A DNA stretch of 64,000 nucleotides, taken from the NCBI RefSeq assembly GCF_916618955.1, contig NZ_OU745390.1, positions 248,001-312,000 on the forward strand, written 5' to 3'. Below the pieces are notes generated by a model. The model was not told where the DNA came from. It worked only from the letters and a program-made list of their open reading frames with translations, and did not search any database. This document shows, one piece after another, positions 44,332-54,507 of this stretch (positions are counted from its first letter, which is position 1; each line of letters starts with the position of its first letter). The position numbers and the translations under genes were made by a program. The stretch is from Pseudomonas sp. Marseille-Q3773 (GTDB taxonomy: Bacteria > Pseudomonadota > Gammaproteobacteria > Pseudomonadales > Pseudomonadaceae).

Positions 44332-46788
44332 ATGAAGGGACATCGCACTCTAGAAGCGCCAAAGCTGCTCGGCATCACCTGGCCTTTCATCGCCGTTGTG
44401 GTCTTCCAGGTGGCCCTGGGCAGCGTCAGTTTCTATGCGCTATCGGCCGTGCGCGCCTATGTCGCGGGTGAAAGCCTGTGGTCCAAGGCGCAGAAAGACG
44501 CTATCTATTACCTCGATCTGTACGCCGATACCCGCGACGACAGTACCTACCAGCGCTACCGCCAGGCAATAGCCGTGCCCCAGGGCGACCAGCGCGTGCG
44601 CGAAGTGCTCGACCAGCCCGTTCCCGACCTGGATGCCGCGCGCCAGGCCGTGCTGCAAGGCGGCAACCACCCCGACGATGTCGAGCGGATCATCTGGTTC
44701 TATCGCAACTTTCGCAACCTCAGCTACATGCAGACGGCGATCGACTACTGGAATATCGGCGACGACTACCTGGCCAGGCTGGACCTGCTCGCCGTCGAAA
44801 TGCGCAGCAAGTTTGCCGCTGGCCCGGTAGACGCCCGTACGGTCAGCGAATGGAAGGCGCGCATCGTCACTATCAACGAAGGCGTGACCCCGGCCGCCAG
44901 GGCATTCAGCGATGCCCTGGGCGAAGGTTCGCGCATGCTGTTGCGGGTGCTGCTGATCACCAACCTGGTGACGGCGCTGTTTCTGATTGCCATTGCCTGG
45001 CGCCGCTCCAGCAAGCTGCTGGCCCAGCGCGAGGCCTTTGCCAGTGCACTGCAGGTGGAAAAAGAGCGGGCGCAGATTACCCTGCAGGCCATCGGCGACG
45101 CGGTGATCACCGCTGATGTGGAGGGCAGTATCGGCTACATGAACCCTGCCGCCGAACAACTGACCCACTGGCAGGCGGCCCAGGCCCAGGGCCTGCCGTT
45201 GTCGGCATTGTTCAGTCTGGTGGACGAGCAGGCCGCAGAGGATGGCCGCAGCCTGGTCGAGCAGGTACTCAGCGGCAGCCTCAAGGGCGGCGCCGAGCAT
45301 GCCCGGCTGATCCAGCGCCTGGACGGCAGTACCGTGTCGATCAACCTGGTCGGTTCGCCTATCGTCAATGACGGCCAGGTCAGCGGCATCGTGCTGGTAC
45401 TGCATGACATGACCCAGGAACGCCAGTACATCGCCAACCTGTCCTGGCAGGCCACCCACGACGCCCTGACCGGGCTGGCCAACCGCCGTGAGTTCGAATA
45501 CCGCCTGGAGCAGGCGCTCAATGACCTGGCGCGCCAGGCCGGGCGGCATTCGCTGATGTTTCTCGACCTCGACCAGTTCAAGCTGGTCAACGACACCTGT
45601 GGGCATGCCGCTGGCGATGAACTGCTGCGGCACATCTGTGCCGTGCTGCAGTCCGGCTTGCGTGAAGGCGACACCCTGGCCCGCCTGGGCGGTGACGAAT
45701 TCGGCGTGCTGCTGGAAAGTTGCCCGCCCGACCAGGCTGAACGCATTGCCGAGCAGTTGCGCCAGTTGGTGCAGAGCCTGCACTTCGTATGGAAGGGGCG
45801 GCCGTTCGTCACCACCGTCAGCATCGGCCTGGTGCACATGGCCCAGGCCCCCGCTACCCTCGAGGCCTCGCTGCGCGCAGCCGACATGGCCTGCTACATG
45901 GCCAAGGAGAAGGGCCGCAACCGCGTGCAGGTGTACCACGCCGACGACAGCGAGCTGTCCATGCGCTTTGGCGAAATGGCCTGGATCCAGCGTTTGCACG
46001 TGGCACTGGAAGAAAACCGCTTCTGCCTGTACGCCCAGGAAATCGCCCCGCTGAAAAGCTTCGAAGGGCCGGGGCATATCGAGATCCTGTTGCGCCTGCA
46101 CGACGAAAGCGGTCGCACCATCCTGCCCAACAGCTTCATCCCGGCGGCTGAACGCTATGGCCTGATGACCGCGCTGGATCGTTGGGTGGTGCGCAATGTG
46201 TTCCAGGTCATCCGCCAGTGCCTGGACCAGGAGCGGGAAGGGCCGCTGTCGATCTGTGCGATCAACCTGTCGGGGTCGAGCATCGGCGACGACAAGTTCC
46301 TCGAATACCTGCAGCGGCTGTTCGTCGAATATGCCATCCCGCCGCGGATGATCTGCTTCGAAATCACCGAAACCAGCGCGATTGCCAACCTCGGCAGCGC
46401 CATCCGCTTCATCAACGAACTGAAGGGGCTAGGCTGTCGCTTCTCGCTCGATGACTTCTGCGCTGGCATGTCATCGTTCGCCTACCTCAAGCATTTGCCC
46501 GTGGATTACCTGAAGATCGACGGGAGTTTCGTCAAGGACATGCTCGACGACCCGGTCAACCGGGCAATGGTCGAGGTCATCAATCACATCGGTCATGTAA
46601 TGGGCAAGCGCACCATTGCCGAGTTCGTCGAAACACCCTTGATCGAGCAGGCCTTGCAGGAGATTGGCGTTGATTACGCCCAGGGCTACCTGATTGAACG
46701 CCCCCAGGTGTTCACCTGTGACAGTCTGCAGCGCCAACGGATCGCCACCCGGCCTCTGTTGCAGCGGGCACCTGGCACGTTTCGTTAG
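44332..46788 (+). CDS. Membrane PAS-GGDEF-EAL c-di-GMP enzyme
   Basis: An 818-residue inner-membrane protein. A signal-anchor (about 18-40) and second hydrophobic segment (about 200-222) frame a periplasmic sensing region. A PAS domain (about 250-350), a GGDEF domain (375-540) and an EAL domain (560-800) follow. GGDEF is intact at residue 453 (RLGGDEFG), with an inhibitory I-site RxxD (REGD) five residues before it. The EAL motif reads EIL at 584; other catalytic residues seem present (INLSG, EITETSA, LDDFCAG, LKIDGSF, AEFVE, YAQGY). So it may both make and degrade c-di-GMP. The TenA-like gene follows after 30 bp. Confidence 0.92.
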   Translation: MKGHRTLEAPKLLGITWPFIAVVVFQVALGSVSFYALSAVRAYVAGESLWSKAQKDAIYYLDLYADTRDDSTYQRYRQAIAVPQGDQRVREVLDQPVPDLDAARQAVLQGGNHPDDVERIIWFYRNFRNLSYMQTAIDYWNIGDDYLARLDLLAVEMRSKFAAGPVDARTVSEWKARIVTINEGVTPAARAFSDALGEGSRMLLRVLLITNLVTALFLIAIAWRRSSKLLAQREAFASALQVEKERAQITLQAIGDAVITADVEGSIGYMNPAAEQLTHWQAAQAQGLPLSALFSLVDEQAAEDGRSLVEQVLSGSLKGGAEHARLIQRLDGSTVSINLVGSPIVNDGQVSGIVLVLHDMTQERQYIANLSWQATHDALTGLANRREFEYRLEQALNDLARQAGRHSLMFLDLDQFKLVNDTCGHAAGDELLRHICAVLQSGLREGDTLARLGGDEFGVLLESCPPDQAERIAEQLRQLVQSLHFVWKGRPFVTTVSIGLVHMAQAPATLEASLRAADMACYMAKEKGRNRVQVYHADDSELSMRFGEMAWIQRLHVALEENRFCLYAQEIAPLKSFEGPGHIEILLRLHDESGRTILPNSFIPAAERYGLMTALDRWVVRNVFQVIRQCLDQEREGPLSICAINLSGSSIGDDKFLEYLQRLFVEYAIPPRMICFEITETSAIANLGSAIRFINELKGLGCRFSLDDFCAGMSSFAYLKHLPVDYLKIDGSFVKDMLDDPVNRAMVEVINHIGHVMGKRTIAEFVETPLIEQALQEIGVDYAQGYLIERPQVFTCDSLQRQRIATRPLLQRAPGTFR

Positions 46789-46818
46789 CTAGTGATCGCA
46801 AGGATCAAGGAGCTCAAA

Positions 46819-47604
46819 GTGATTGATGCATTCGTTCGTATCGGCCCTCTGATGGACCCTGCCAGCTACCCCCAATGGGCCCAGCAACTGATTGAGGATT
46901 GCCGCGAAAGCAAGCGCCGGGTCGTGGAACACGAGTTCTACGCACGCTTGCGTGATGGCCAGCTGAAGCAATCGACCATTCGTCAGTACCTGATCGGTGG
47001 CTGGCCGGTGGTGGAGCAGTTTTCGCTGTACATGGCGCACAACCTGACCAAGACCCGTTATGGCCGGCATCAGGGCGAGGATATGGCGCGGCGCTGGTTG
47101 ATGCGCAATATCCGCGTCGAACTCAACCATGCCGACTATTGGGTCAACTGGGCCCAGGCGCATGGCGTGCACCTGCATGAATTGCAGGCACAGAACGTAC
47201 CGCCTGAGCTGAACGGCCTGAACGACTGGTGCTGGCGCGTGTGTTGCACTGAAAACCTGGCGATCTCCATGGCGGCGACCAATTACGCCATCGAAGGCGC
47301 GACCGGAGAGTGGTCGGCGGTGGTGTGTTCGACCGACACCTATGCGTTGGGCTTTGCGGAGGATGAACGCAAGCGGGCGATGAAGTGGCTGAAGATGCAT
47401 GCGCAGTATGACGACGCGCACCCGTGGGAGGCGCTGGAGATCATCTGCACCCTGGCCGGCGAGAACCCGACCCTGGGGCTGCGCACCGAATTGCGCAGGG
47501 CGATATGCAAAAGCTATGACTGCATGTACCTGTTCCTGGAACGTTGCATGCAGCTGGAAGGCCGCCAGCAGGGTCACATGCGCCCGGCGTTGGTGGCGGG
47601 CTGA
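46819..47604 (+). CDS. TenA/PqqC-like helical protein, unknown role
   Basis: A 261-residue all-helical protein of the TenA/PqqC (haem-oxygenase-like) superfamily. Candidate metal or substrate ligands are HEFY, the WPVVEQFSLYMAHNL helix, ELNHADYW and the EDERKRAMKWLKMHAQYDDAHP stretch (pieces of one helix pair). Unlike thiaminase TenA it lacks an obvious active-site Cys at the usual place, so iron-dependent redox chemistry is possible. GTG at 46819 is chosen, since AAGGAG lies just upstream. It is co-transcribed with the GGDEF-EAL gene. Function unknown. Confidence 0.78.
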   Translation: MIDAFVRIGPLMDPASYPQWAQQLIEDCRESKRRVVEHEFYARLRDGQLKQSTIRQYLIGGWPVVEQFSLYMAHNLTKTRYGRHQGEDMARRWLMRNIRVELNHADYWVNWAQAHGVHLHELQAQNVPPELNGLNDWCWRVCCTENLAISMAATNYAIEGATGEWSAVVCSTDTYALGFAEDERKRAMKWLKMHAQYDDAHPWEALEIICTLAGENPTLGLRTELRRAICKSYDCMYLFLERCMQLEGRQQGHMRPALVAG

Positions 47605-47619
47605 GCGTTCGCCGGCACC

Positions 47620-47713
47620 GGCCTCTTCGCGGGCTTGCCCGCTCCCACAGGTATGGCGCAGCCTTCAAGGGCCTTGCTCATCCTGTGGGAGCGGGCGAGC
47701 CCGCGAAGAGGCC
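47620..47713. repeat. REP pair between convergent genes
   Basis: GGCCTCTTCGCGGGCTTGCC (47620) and the mirrored GAGCCCGCGAAGAGGCC (ending 47713), 30-bp spacer, between the TenA-like gene and yciK. Confidence 0.87.
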
Positions 47714-47722
47714 AGCTCAGGC

Positions 47723-48463
47723 TTACTGGGCGTTGAACGCCTGCCCATTGACCCCTTTGCTGTCCGGCCCCATCAGGTACAGGTACACCGGCATGATGTC
47801 CTCGGGCAGCGGGTTGTTCTGCGGATTCTCGCTGGGGTACGCCTGGGCGCGCATCGCCGTGCGCGTGGCGCCGGGGTTGATGCTGTTCGAGCGCACCGGC
47901 GCCACGCCTTCCAGTTCGTCGGCCAGCGTCTGCATCAGGCCCTCGGTGGCGAATTTCGACACGCCATAAGCGCCCCAGTAGGCGCGGCCCTTGCGCCCGA
48001 CGCTGCTGCTGGTGAATACCACCGAAGCGTCTTCCGACAGCTTTAGCAGCGGCAGCAAGGTGCTGGTCAGCATGAATGTGGCATTGACGTTGATGTGCAT
48101 TACGCGCATGAAGTTGTCACCCGACAACTGCTCCAGCGGCGTCCGCGGGCCGATGATCGAGGCGTTGTTGAGCAGGCCGTCGAGGCGGCCGAACTGGTCC
48201 TCGATCATCACCGCCAGTTCGTCGTACTGGTGGGGCAGGGCGGTTTCCAGGTTGAACGGGATCACCACCGGTTGCGGGTGGCCGGCAGCTTCGATCTGGT
48301 CGTAGACCTCGTTGAGGTTGGCCTCGGTCTTGCCCAGCAGCAGCACGGTGGCGCCCAGTGCGGCGTAGGCCTTGGCGGCGGCGGCGCCGATGCCACGGCC
48401 GGCACCGGTAACCAGGATCACTCGGCCTTGCAGCAGGTCGGGGCGGGCGGTGTAGTCGAACAT
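47723..48463 (-). CDS. yciK: YciK-family short-chain oxidoreductase
   Basis: A 246-residue SDR. The Rossmann motif VTGAGRGIGAAAAKAYA is at residues 18-34, NNASIIGPRTPLEQL near 98, and the catalytic Ser/Tyr-Lys lie in VFTSSSVGRKGRAYWGAYGVSK (split). The YciK subfamily has no established substrate. Together with mupP, ubiG and mtnA the order matches P. putida-type genomes (recalled). AAGGA precedes the ATG. A REP pair separates it from mupP. Confidence 0.9.
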   Translation of the reverse strand: MFDYTARPDLLQGRVILVTGAGRGIGAAAAKAYAALGATVLLLGKTEANLNEVYDQIEAAGHPQPVVIPFNLETALPHQYDELAVMIEDQFGRLDGLLNNASIIGPRTPLEQLSGDNFMRVMHINVNATFMLTSTLLPLLKLSEDASVVFTSSSVGRKGRAYWGAYGVSKFATEGLMQTLADELEGVAPVRSNSINPGATRTAMRAQAYPSENPQNNPLPEDIMPVYLYLMGPDSKGVNGQAFNAQ

Positions 48464-48497
48464 GGTAGGTCCTTCGAGTTCGTTGGCGCGGCACCGT

Positions 48498-48592
48498 CCC
48501 CTGTGGGAGCGGGTTTACCCGCGAATGCGTACAATCAGGCGCCGGTGTCGCCTGGGCTGACGCATTCGCGGGTGAACCCGCTCCCACAGGGG
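48498..48592. repeat. REP pair between mupP and yciK
   Basis: CCCCTGTGGGAGCGGGTTTA (48498) and TTCGCGGGTGAACCCGCTCC (48565), 29-bp spacer. Confidence 0.87.
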
Positions 48593-48615
48593 CTGTGCTG
48601 CGGTCTAGAGGGGGT

Positions 48616-49287
48616 TCAGCAGCCGCACAACGCGCTGTCGATCACTTTGCGCAGCTCCAGCGGGTGGTCCACCACCACGTCGGCGCCCCAGTTGTTGGGG
48701 TTGTCCTCTGGATGAATATAGCCGTAGCGCACCGCCGCCGTACGGGTGCCTGCATCGCGGCCGGACTCGATGTCGCGCAGATCGTCGCCGACGAACAGGA
48801 CGCTGGCCGGGTCCAGGTTCAGGGTCTTGCAGGCCAGTATCAGCGGCTCCGGGTCGGGCTTGCTTTTTTTCACATGGTCCGGGCAGATCAGCAGTGCCGA
48901 ACGCTCGGCCAGGCCCAGCTGCTGCATGATCGGCTCGGCGAAGCGCACCGGCTTGTTGGTGACCACTCCCCACAGCAGGTTGCCTTTCTCGATATCGGCC
49001 AGCAGCTCGGCCATGCCGTCGAACAGCTTGCTGTGTACCGCGCAGTCGCGCTGGTAGCGCTCGAGAAACTCCAGGCGCAGGGCCTCGAAACCTTCGGCCT
49101 CGGGGCTGATGGCGAACGTGGCGGCAACCATGGCGCGGGCGCCGCCGGAAATCACGTCACGGATGCGCTGGTCGTCGATGGCCGGCAGGCCGCGCTCGGC
49201 GAGCATGGCCTGGCAGATGGCGATGAAGTCCGGCGCCGTGTCGAGCAAGGTGCCGTCCATGTCGAAGAGAACCGCTTGCAAACGCAT
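48616..49287 (-). CDS. mupP: N-acetylmuramic acid 6-phosphate phosphatase MupP
   Basis: A 223-residue HAD-superfamily phosphatase (phosphoglycolate phosphatase-like, with helical C2-type cap). Motif I is [10 protein letters not shown] at residues 7-16, motif II VTNKPV near 105, and motif [19 protein letters not shown] near 165. In P. putida the gene upstream-neighboured by ubiG was shown to encode MupP, which feeds MurNAc into the AmgK-MurU recycling route that bypasses MurA and affects fosfomycin tolerance. The ATG at 49287 has GAGGA at good spacing; an ATG two codons earlier overlaps the ubiG stop (ATGA) and is the alternative. Confidence 0.9.
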   Translation of the reverse strand: MRLQAVLFDMDGTLLDTAPDFIAICQAMLAERGLPAIDDQRIRDVISGGARAMVAATFAISPEAEGFEALRLEFLERYQRDCAVHSKLFDGMAELLADIEKGNLLWGVVTNKPVRFAEPIMQQLGLAERSALLICPDHVKKSKPDPEPLILACKTLNLDPASVLFVGDDLRDIESGRDAGTRTAAVRYGYIHPEDNPNNWGADVVVDHPLELRKVIDSALCGC

Positions 49288-49289
49288 CC

Positions 49290-49988
49290 TCATTCCTCGC
49301 GCAGGGTCTGGATCATGTAGTTGACGTCAACGTCGCTGCTGAGCTTGTAGTGCTTGGTCAGCGGGTTGTAGGTCAGGCCGATGATGTCCTTGACCTGCAG
49401 CCCGGCAACGCGGCTCCACGCGCCCAGCTCGGAGGGGCGGATGAACTTCTTGAAGTCGTGGGTGCCGCGCGGCAGCATCTTCAGAATGTATTCTGCGCCG
49501 ACGATCGCCAGCAAATAGGCCTTGGGGTTGCGGTTGATGGTGGAGAAGAACACCTGGCCGCCAGGCTTGACCATGCGATGGCAGGCACGAATGACCGAGG
49601 ACGGGTCGGGCACGTGCTCGAGCATTTCCAGGCAGGTGACCACATCGAATTGTTCGGGCATTTCCTCGGCCAGGGCTTCGGCGGTGATCTGCCGGTATTC
49701 CACCTGCACACCCGACTCCAGCTGGTGCAAATGGGCCACGGCCAGCGGCGCCTCGCCCATGTCGATGCCGGTGACCGTGGCGCCGCGCAGGGCCATGGCC
49801 TCGCTGAGGATGCCGCCACCGCAACCCACGTCCAGCACTTTCTTGCCGGCCAGGCTGGCGCGCTCGTCGATCCAGTTGACGCGCAGCGGGTTGATTTCGT
49901 GCAGCGGCTTGAACTCGCTTTCGCGGTCCCACCAGCGGTGGGCCAGCGCTTCGAACTTGGCGATTTCGGCGCGGTCGACGTTGCTCAT
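49290..49988 (-). CDS. ubiG: Ubiquinone O-methyltransferase UbiG
   Basis: A 232-residue SAM-dependent methyltransferase, which performs both O-methylation steps in ubiquinone synthesis. The SAM-binding motif [16 protein letters not shown] is near residue 55. The ubiquitous UbiG segments [19 protein letters not shown] and [10 protein letters not shown] open the protein. Start [12 protein letters not shown] gives the normal length. It is the first gene of ubiG-mupP and divergent from mtnA with 110 bp between. Confidence 0.95.
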   Translation of the reverse strand: MSNVDRAEIAKFEALAHRWWDRESEFKPLHEINPLRVNWIDERASLAGKKVLDVGCGGGILSEAMALRGATVTGIDMGEAPLAVAHLHQLESGVQVEYRQITAEALAEEMPEQFDVVTCLEMLEHVPDPSSVIRACHRMVKPGGQVFFSTINRNPKAYLLAIVGAEYILKMLPRGTHDFKKFIRPSELGAWSRVAGLQVKDIIGLTYNPLTKHYKLSSDVDVNYMIQTLREE

Positions 49989-50098
49989 TGAACAGTCCTC
50001 TGAAACTTCGCAAGATTGCGCCGGAGTATACCCGAGCGCTTGGCCCCCAGGGTCGCTATAATCGCCGGCTTTTGATATCCGAACGACGGGGAGAGGCG

Positions 50099-51175
50099 AT
50101 GCGCGAGCGACTTTTGGCGGCGGAGAAGGTGACCGCGATCCGCTGGCAGGGCGGCGTCTTGCACCTGCTCGACCAGCGCCTGCTGCCGTCGGAAGAACGT
50201 TGGCTGACCTGCGACAATGTCGCGCAGGTGGCGGCAGCGATCCATGACATGGCCGTACGCGGCGCCTCGGCCATCGGCATCGTGGCGGCCTACGGCCTGG
50301 TGTTGGCCGTGGAAGAGCGCCTGGCCCAGGGCGGCGACTGGGAAATGGACCTGGAAGAGGACTTCCTGTTGCTGGCCGAGGCGCGCCCCACCGCCGCCAA
50401 CCTGTTCTGGGCGCTGAACCGCATGCGCGAGCGCCTGCAGCGCCTGCGCCCGGACGAAGATGTGCTGGCAGCGCTGGAAGCTGAAGCACTGGCCATCCAT
50501 GAAAGCGACCGTGAAGCCAACCTGACCATGGCCCAGCATGGCATCGAGCTGGTCCGCCGCCACCAGGGCAACGCCCAGACCCTGCTTACCTACGGCAATG
50601 CCGGCGCCCTGGCCAGCGGCGGCTTCGGCACCGCGCTGGGGGTGATCCGTGCCGGTTACCTGGAGGGCATGGTCGAGCGGGTATATGCCGGCGAAACCCG
50701 TCCCTGGCTGCAGGGCTCGCGCCTGACTGCCTGGGAGCTGGCCAACGAAGGCATCCCGGTGACCCTGTGCGCCGACTCGGCGCTGGCCCACCTGATGAAG
50801 ACCAAGGGCATCACCTGGGTGGTGGTGGGCGCTGACTGCGTGGCCGCCAATGGCGACATGGCCGGCAAGATCGGCACCTACCAGCTGGCGGTCAGCGCCA
50901 TGCACCACGGGGTGCGCTTCATGGTGGTGGCGCCGAGCACCAGCATCGACTTCAACCTGGCCACGGGCGAAGACATCCCCCTGGAAGAACGCGCGGCCGA
51001 CGAGCTGCTGGACATTGGCGGCACCCGGGTCGCGCCGGATGTCGAGGTGTTCAACCCGGTGTTCGACGTGACCCCGGCGGACCTGATCGACGTGATTGTG
51101 ACCGAGCGAGGCATCGTCGAGCGGCCGGATACCGCCAAGCTGGCGCAGTTGCTGTGCCGCAAGCGCCTGCACTGA
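50099..51175 (+). CDS. mtnA: Methylthioribose-1-phosphate isomerase
   Basis: A 358-residue MtnA, methionine salvage pathway. It isomerises 5-methylthioribose 1-phosphate to methylthioribulose 1-phosphate. [13 protein letters not shown] (about residue 52), the Cys-containing [11 protein letters not shown] (about 165) and [11 protein letters not shown] (about 240) carry catalytic Cys and Asp. Its fold is that of eIF2B-alpha. The ATG is preceded by GGGGAGAG. Single gene here; gyrA is separated by a REP pair. Confidence 0.95.
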   Translation: MRERLLAAEKVTAIRWQGGVLHLLDQRLLPSEERWLTCDNVAQVAAAIHDMAVRGASAIGIVAAYGLVLAVEERLAQGGDWEMDLEEDFLLLAEARPTAANLFWALNRMRERLQRLRPDEDVLAALEAEALAIHESDREANLTMAQHGIELVRRHQGNAQTLLTYGNAGALASGGFGTALGVIRAGYLEGMVERVYAGETRPWLQGSRLTAWELANEGIPVTLCADSALAHLMKTKGITWVVVGADCVAANGDMAGKIGTYQLAVSAMHHGVRFMVVAPSTSIDFNLATGEDIPLEERAADELLDIGGTRVAPDVEVFNPVFDVTPADLIDVIVTERGIVERPDTAKLAQLLCRKRLH

Positions 51176-51194
51176 TATTCGTAGTGCCTGTTCC

Positions 51195-51288
51195 GGCCTC
51201 TTCGCGGGTAAACCCGCTCCCACAGGGATAGCACAAGGCCTGAGGGCGGTGGTGTACCTGTGGGAGCGGGTTTACCCGCGAAGAGGCC
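51195..51288. repeat. REP pair with perfect 32-bp arms
   Basis: GGCCTCTTCGCGGGTAAACC (51195) with an exact 32-bp complement ending at 51288, 30-bp spacer. The most regular REP pair of the window. Confidence 0.9.
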
Positions 51289-51540
51289 AGCACAGGCTAT
51301 AAAAAATCCAGATTTACCCACGTGTGAGGCCACCTGCCACATCTCCCCACCGTCCCTGCCTTTGTGATAACATCCGGCAGTTTCCAAGACCGCCCACCAC
51401 GGCGGCCTTCATTGCGCAGATCCATGGCACAACTCATTGATTTGTCGTAAGTCGTCGCACCAAATGCGCTGCGGCGGCGAGCTTCGTTCGGCCCTTGATG
51501 GAGCTGCGAAGTTTCACCAGAAAAAGGAATCAGGCTTCTC
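51289..51540 (+). promoter_or_regulatory. gyrA upstream region
   Basis: About 250 bp of non-coding sequence between the REP pair and gyrA. It must hold the gyrA promoter. I see an AT-richer block near 51298-51320 and TTGTGATAAC near 51363, but no confident -35/-10 pair. There is no open frame of note. Confidence 0.45.
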
Positions 51541-54306
51541 ATGGGCGAACTGGCCAAAGAAATCCTCCCGGTCAATATCGAAGACGAACTGAGACAGTCC
51601 TACCTCGACTACGCGATGAGCGTGATTGTCGGGCGGGCGCTGCCCGATGCGCGTGACGGCTTGAAGCCCGTGCATCGTCGCGTCCTCTATGCGATGAGCG
51701 AACTGGGCAACGACTGGAACAAGCCGTACAAGAAATCCGCCCGTGTGGTCGGTGACGTGATCGGTAAGTACCACCCGCACGGCGACACCGCGGTCTACGA
51801 CACCATCGTGCGTATGGCCCAGCCGTTCTCGCTGCGCTACCTGCTGGTCGACGGCCAGGGCAACTTCGGTTCGGTGGACGGCGACAACGCCGCGGCCATG
51901 CGATACACCGAAGTGCGCATGGCCAAGCTGGCCCACGAACTGCTGGCCGACCTGCACAAGGAAACCGTCGACTGGGTGCCCAACTATGACGGCACCGAAC
52001 AGATCCCGGCGGTCATGCCGACCCGTATTCCCAACCTGCTGGTCAACGGTTCCAGCGGTATCGCCGTGGGCATGGCGACCAACATTCCACCGCACAACCT
52101 CGGCGAGGTCATCGACGGCTGCCTGGCACTCATCGACAACCCGGATGTCACCATCGATGAGCTGATGCAGCACATCCCGGGGCCGGACTTCCCGACTGCC
52201 GGCCTGATCAACGGCCGCCAGGGCATCATCGAGGCCTATCGCACCGGGCGTGGCCGCATCTACATGCGCGCCCGCTCCGAAATCGAGGACATCGACAAGG
52301 CCGGCGGCCGTCAGCAGATCGTGGTTACCGAGCTGCCGTACCAGCTGAACAAGGCACGCCTGATCGAGAAGATCGCCGAGCTGGTCAAAGAGAAGAAAAT
52401 CGAAGGCATCACCGAGCTGCGCGACGAGTCCGACAAGGACGGCATGCGCATCGTCATCGAGCTGCGTCGCGGCGAGGTGCCGGAGGTGGTGCTCAACAAC
52501 CTGTATTCGCAGACCCAGCTGCAGAGCGTGTTCGGCATCAACGTCGTCGCCCTGGTCGATGGCCGTCCGCGCCTGCTCAACCTCAAGGACCTGCTGGAAG
52601 CGTTCGTCCGTCACCGCCGCGAAGTAGTGACCCGCCGTACCGTGTTCGAGCTGCGCAAGGCCCGCGAACGCGGCCATATCCTTGAAGGCCAGGCGGTCGC
52701 GCTGTCCAACATCGACCCGGTCATCGCTTTGATCAAGGCCTCGCCGACCCCGTCCGAAGCCAAGGAAGCCCTGGTGTCCACTGCCTGGGAATCCAGCGCC
52801 GTGCAGGTCATGGTCGAGCGCGCCGGCGCCGATTCCTGCCGCCCGGAAGACCTGCCGGAGCAGTACGGCCTGCGTGAAGGCAAGTATTACCTGTCGCCGG
52901 AACAGGCCCAGGCCATTCTCGACCTGCGCCTGCACCGCCTGACCGGCCTGGAGCACGAGAAGCTGCTGGCCGAGTATCAGGAAATCCTCGAGCAGATCGG
53001 CGAACTGATCCGCATCCTCAGCAGCGCCGAGCGCCTGATGGAAGTGATCCGCGAAGAGCTGGAAGCCATCCGCGCCGAATACGGCGATGCCCGCCGCACC
53101 GAGATCCTCGATGCGCGCCACGACCTCAACTACGGCGACATGATCCCCGAAGAAGAGCGCGTGGTGACCATCTCCCATGGCGGCTACGCCAAGACCCAGC
53201 CGCTGTCCGCCTACCAGGCCCAGCGCCGTGGCGGCAAAGGCAAGTCGGCCACCGGGGTGAAGGACGAAGACTACGTCGAGCACCTGCTGGTCGCCAACAG
53301 CCATGCCACCCTGCTGCTGTTCTCCAGCAAGGGCAAGGTGTACTGGCTGAAGACCTACGACATTCCTGAAGCCTCCCGCGCCGCCCGCGGTCGCCCGATG
53401 GTCAACCTGCTGCCGCTGGAGGAGGGTGAGCGCATCACCGCCATGCTGCAGATCGACCTCGAGGCCCTGCAACAGAGCGCTGGCGCTGACGAAGAGCTGG
53501 AGGACGCGGAAGACACCGTGCTCGAAGGCGAAGTGGTCGAGGCCGAGGAAGTCGATGAGGAAGACGGCGATACCCCAGAGTGGGTTGCCGAGCCGACCGG
53601 CGCCTACATCTTCATGGCCACCGCCTCGGGTACCGTGAAGAAGACCCCGCTGGTGCAGTTCGCCCGTCCGCGCTCCAACGGCCTGATCGCCCTGAAGCTG
53701 AAGGAAGGTGACACCCTGATCGCTGCGGCCATCACCGACGGCGCCAAGGAAGTCATGATGTTCTCCGACGCCGGCAAGGTGATCCGCTTCGCTGAAAGCG
53801 TGGTGCGCGAAATGGGCCGTAACGCCCGTGGCGTGCGTGGCATGAAGCTGGGCAAGGGCCAGCGGATCATCTCCATGCTGATCCCGGAATCCGGCGCGCA
53901 GATCCTCACCGCCTCCGAGCGTGGCTTCGGCAAGCGCACCCCGCTGTCCAAGTTCCCGCGTCGCGGCCGTGGTGGCCAGGGCGTCATTGCCATGGGTACC
54001 AAAGGGCGCAATGGCCTGTTGATCGGCGCTATCCAGGTGCAGGAAGGTGAAGAGATCATGCTGATCTCCGACCAGGGCACGCTGGTGCGGACCCGCGTTG
54101 GCGAAGTGTCCAGCCTGGGCCGTAACACCCAGGGCGTGACCTTGATCAAGCTGGCCAATGACGAGACACTCGTAGGCCTGGAGCGTATCCAGGAGCCGTC
54201 CGAGGACGAACTCGATGATGTGATCGAGACGGACGAGGAGGGCGTCGTGGCTGAAGCGCCAGACAACGAAGACGCTGCTGGCGCCGAAGAGGCCCCGCAG
54301 GAGTAA
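51541..54306 (+). CDS. gyrA: DNA gyrase subunit A
   Basis: A 921-residue type IIA topoisomerase subunit which cuts and rejoins DNA for negative supercoiling. The catalytic Tyr is residue 122 (AMRYTEVR). The quinolone-resistance region reads GDTAVYD at 81-87: Thr83 is the wild-type residue in Pseudomonas, and Asp87 is intact. The C-terminal pinwheel has the GyrA box [13 protein letters not shown] (QRRGGKG) near residue 560. An acidic insertion (about 645-685, EELEDAED to EEVDEEDGD) interrupts the C-terminal domain, and the tail is acidic too, as known in pseudomonads. Terminator 12 bp after the stop. Confidence 0.97.
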   Translation: MGELAKEILPVNIEDELRQSYLDYAMSVIVGRALPDARDGLKPVHRRVLYAMSELGNDWNKPYKKSARVVGDVIGKYHPHGDTAVYDTIVRMAQPFSLRYLLVDGQGNFGSVDGDNAAAMRYTEVRMAKLAHELLADLHKETVDWVPNYDGTEQIPAVMPTRIPNLLVNGSSGIAVGMATNIPPHNLGEVIDGCLALIDNPDVTIDELMQHIPGPDFPTAGLINGRQGIIEAYRTGRGRIYMRARSEIEDIDKAGGRQQIVVTELPYQLNKARLIEKIAELVKEKKIEGITELRDESDKDGMRIVIELRRGEVPEVVLNNLYSQTQLQSVFGINVVALVDGRPRLLNLKDLLEAFVRHRREVVTRRTVFELRKARERGHILEGQAVALSNIDPVIALIKASPTPSEAKEALVSTAWESSAVQVMVERAGADSCRPEDLPEQYGLREGKYYLSPEQAQAILDLRLHRLTGLEHEKLLAEYQEILEQIGELIRILSSAERLMEVIREELEAIRAEYGDARRTEILDARHDLNYGDMIPEEERVVTISHGGYAKTQPLSAYQAQRRGGKGKSATGVKDEDYVEHLLVANSHATLLLFSSKGKVYWLKTYDIPEASRAARGRPMVNLLPLEEGERITAMLQIDLEALQQSAGADEELEDAEDTVLEGEVVEAEEVDEEDGDTPEWVAEPTGAYIFMATASGTVKKTPLVQFARPRSNGLIALKLKEGDTLIAAAITDGAKEVMMFSDAGKVIRFAESVVREMGRNARGVRGMKLGKGQRIISMLIPESGAQILTASERGFGKRTPLSKFPRRGRGGQGVIAMGTKGRNGLLIGAIQVQEGEEIMLISDQGTLVRTRVGEVSSLGRNTQGVTLIKLANDETLVGLERIQEPSEDELDDVIETDEEGVVAEAPDNEDAAGAEEAPQE

Positions 54307-54318
54307 GCGTAAAACCCG

Positions 54319-54345
54319 AACGGGGCGACCAAGGTCGCCCCGTTT
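54319..54345 (+). terminator. Rho-independent terminator of gyrA
   Basis: AACGGGGCGACC-AA-GGTCGCCCCGTT followed by T. A perfect 12-bp stem with a tiny loop and a short U-tract. Confidence 0.85.
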
Positions 54346-54371
54346 GACTGATCAGGCCGGGCAATGCCTGG

Positions 54372-54462
54372 CCCTGTGGGAGCGGGCAAGCCCGCGAATC
54401 AGGCGCCGCGATGCATGGCACCGGCTTTGCCGGTGTTCGCGAGCAAGCCCGCTCCCACAGGG
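54372..54462. repeat. REP pair between gyrA and serC
   Basis: CCCTGTGGGAGCGGGCAAGC (54372) and TTCGCGAGCAAGCCCGCTCC (54437) around a CACCGGCTTTGCCGGTG inner hairpin. Confidence 0.82.
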
Positions 54463-54507
54463 TTCCCGCAGAACTAGCTGTTTAGATCTATTAGAGCGAG
54501 AGTGGAT

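Noticed and set aside
51424..51450. Short frame beginning ATGGCACAACTC ahead of gyrA as a leader peptide
   Set aside because: Only eight codons, no ribosome site and no linked hairpin.
51514..53472. 652-codon minus-strand frame antisense to gyrA
   Set aside because: Composition-driven shadow of gyrA; low-complexity His/Gln/Val-rich translation and no ribosome site.
3399..54462. Regularly spaced palindromes considered as a CRISPR array
   Set aside because: They are dispersed REP elements thousands of bases apart, inverted rather than direct, with no cas genes.
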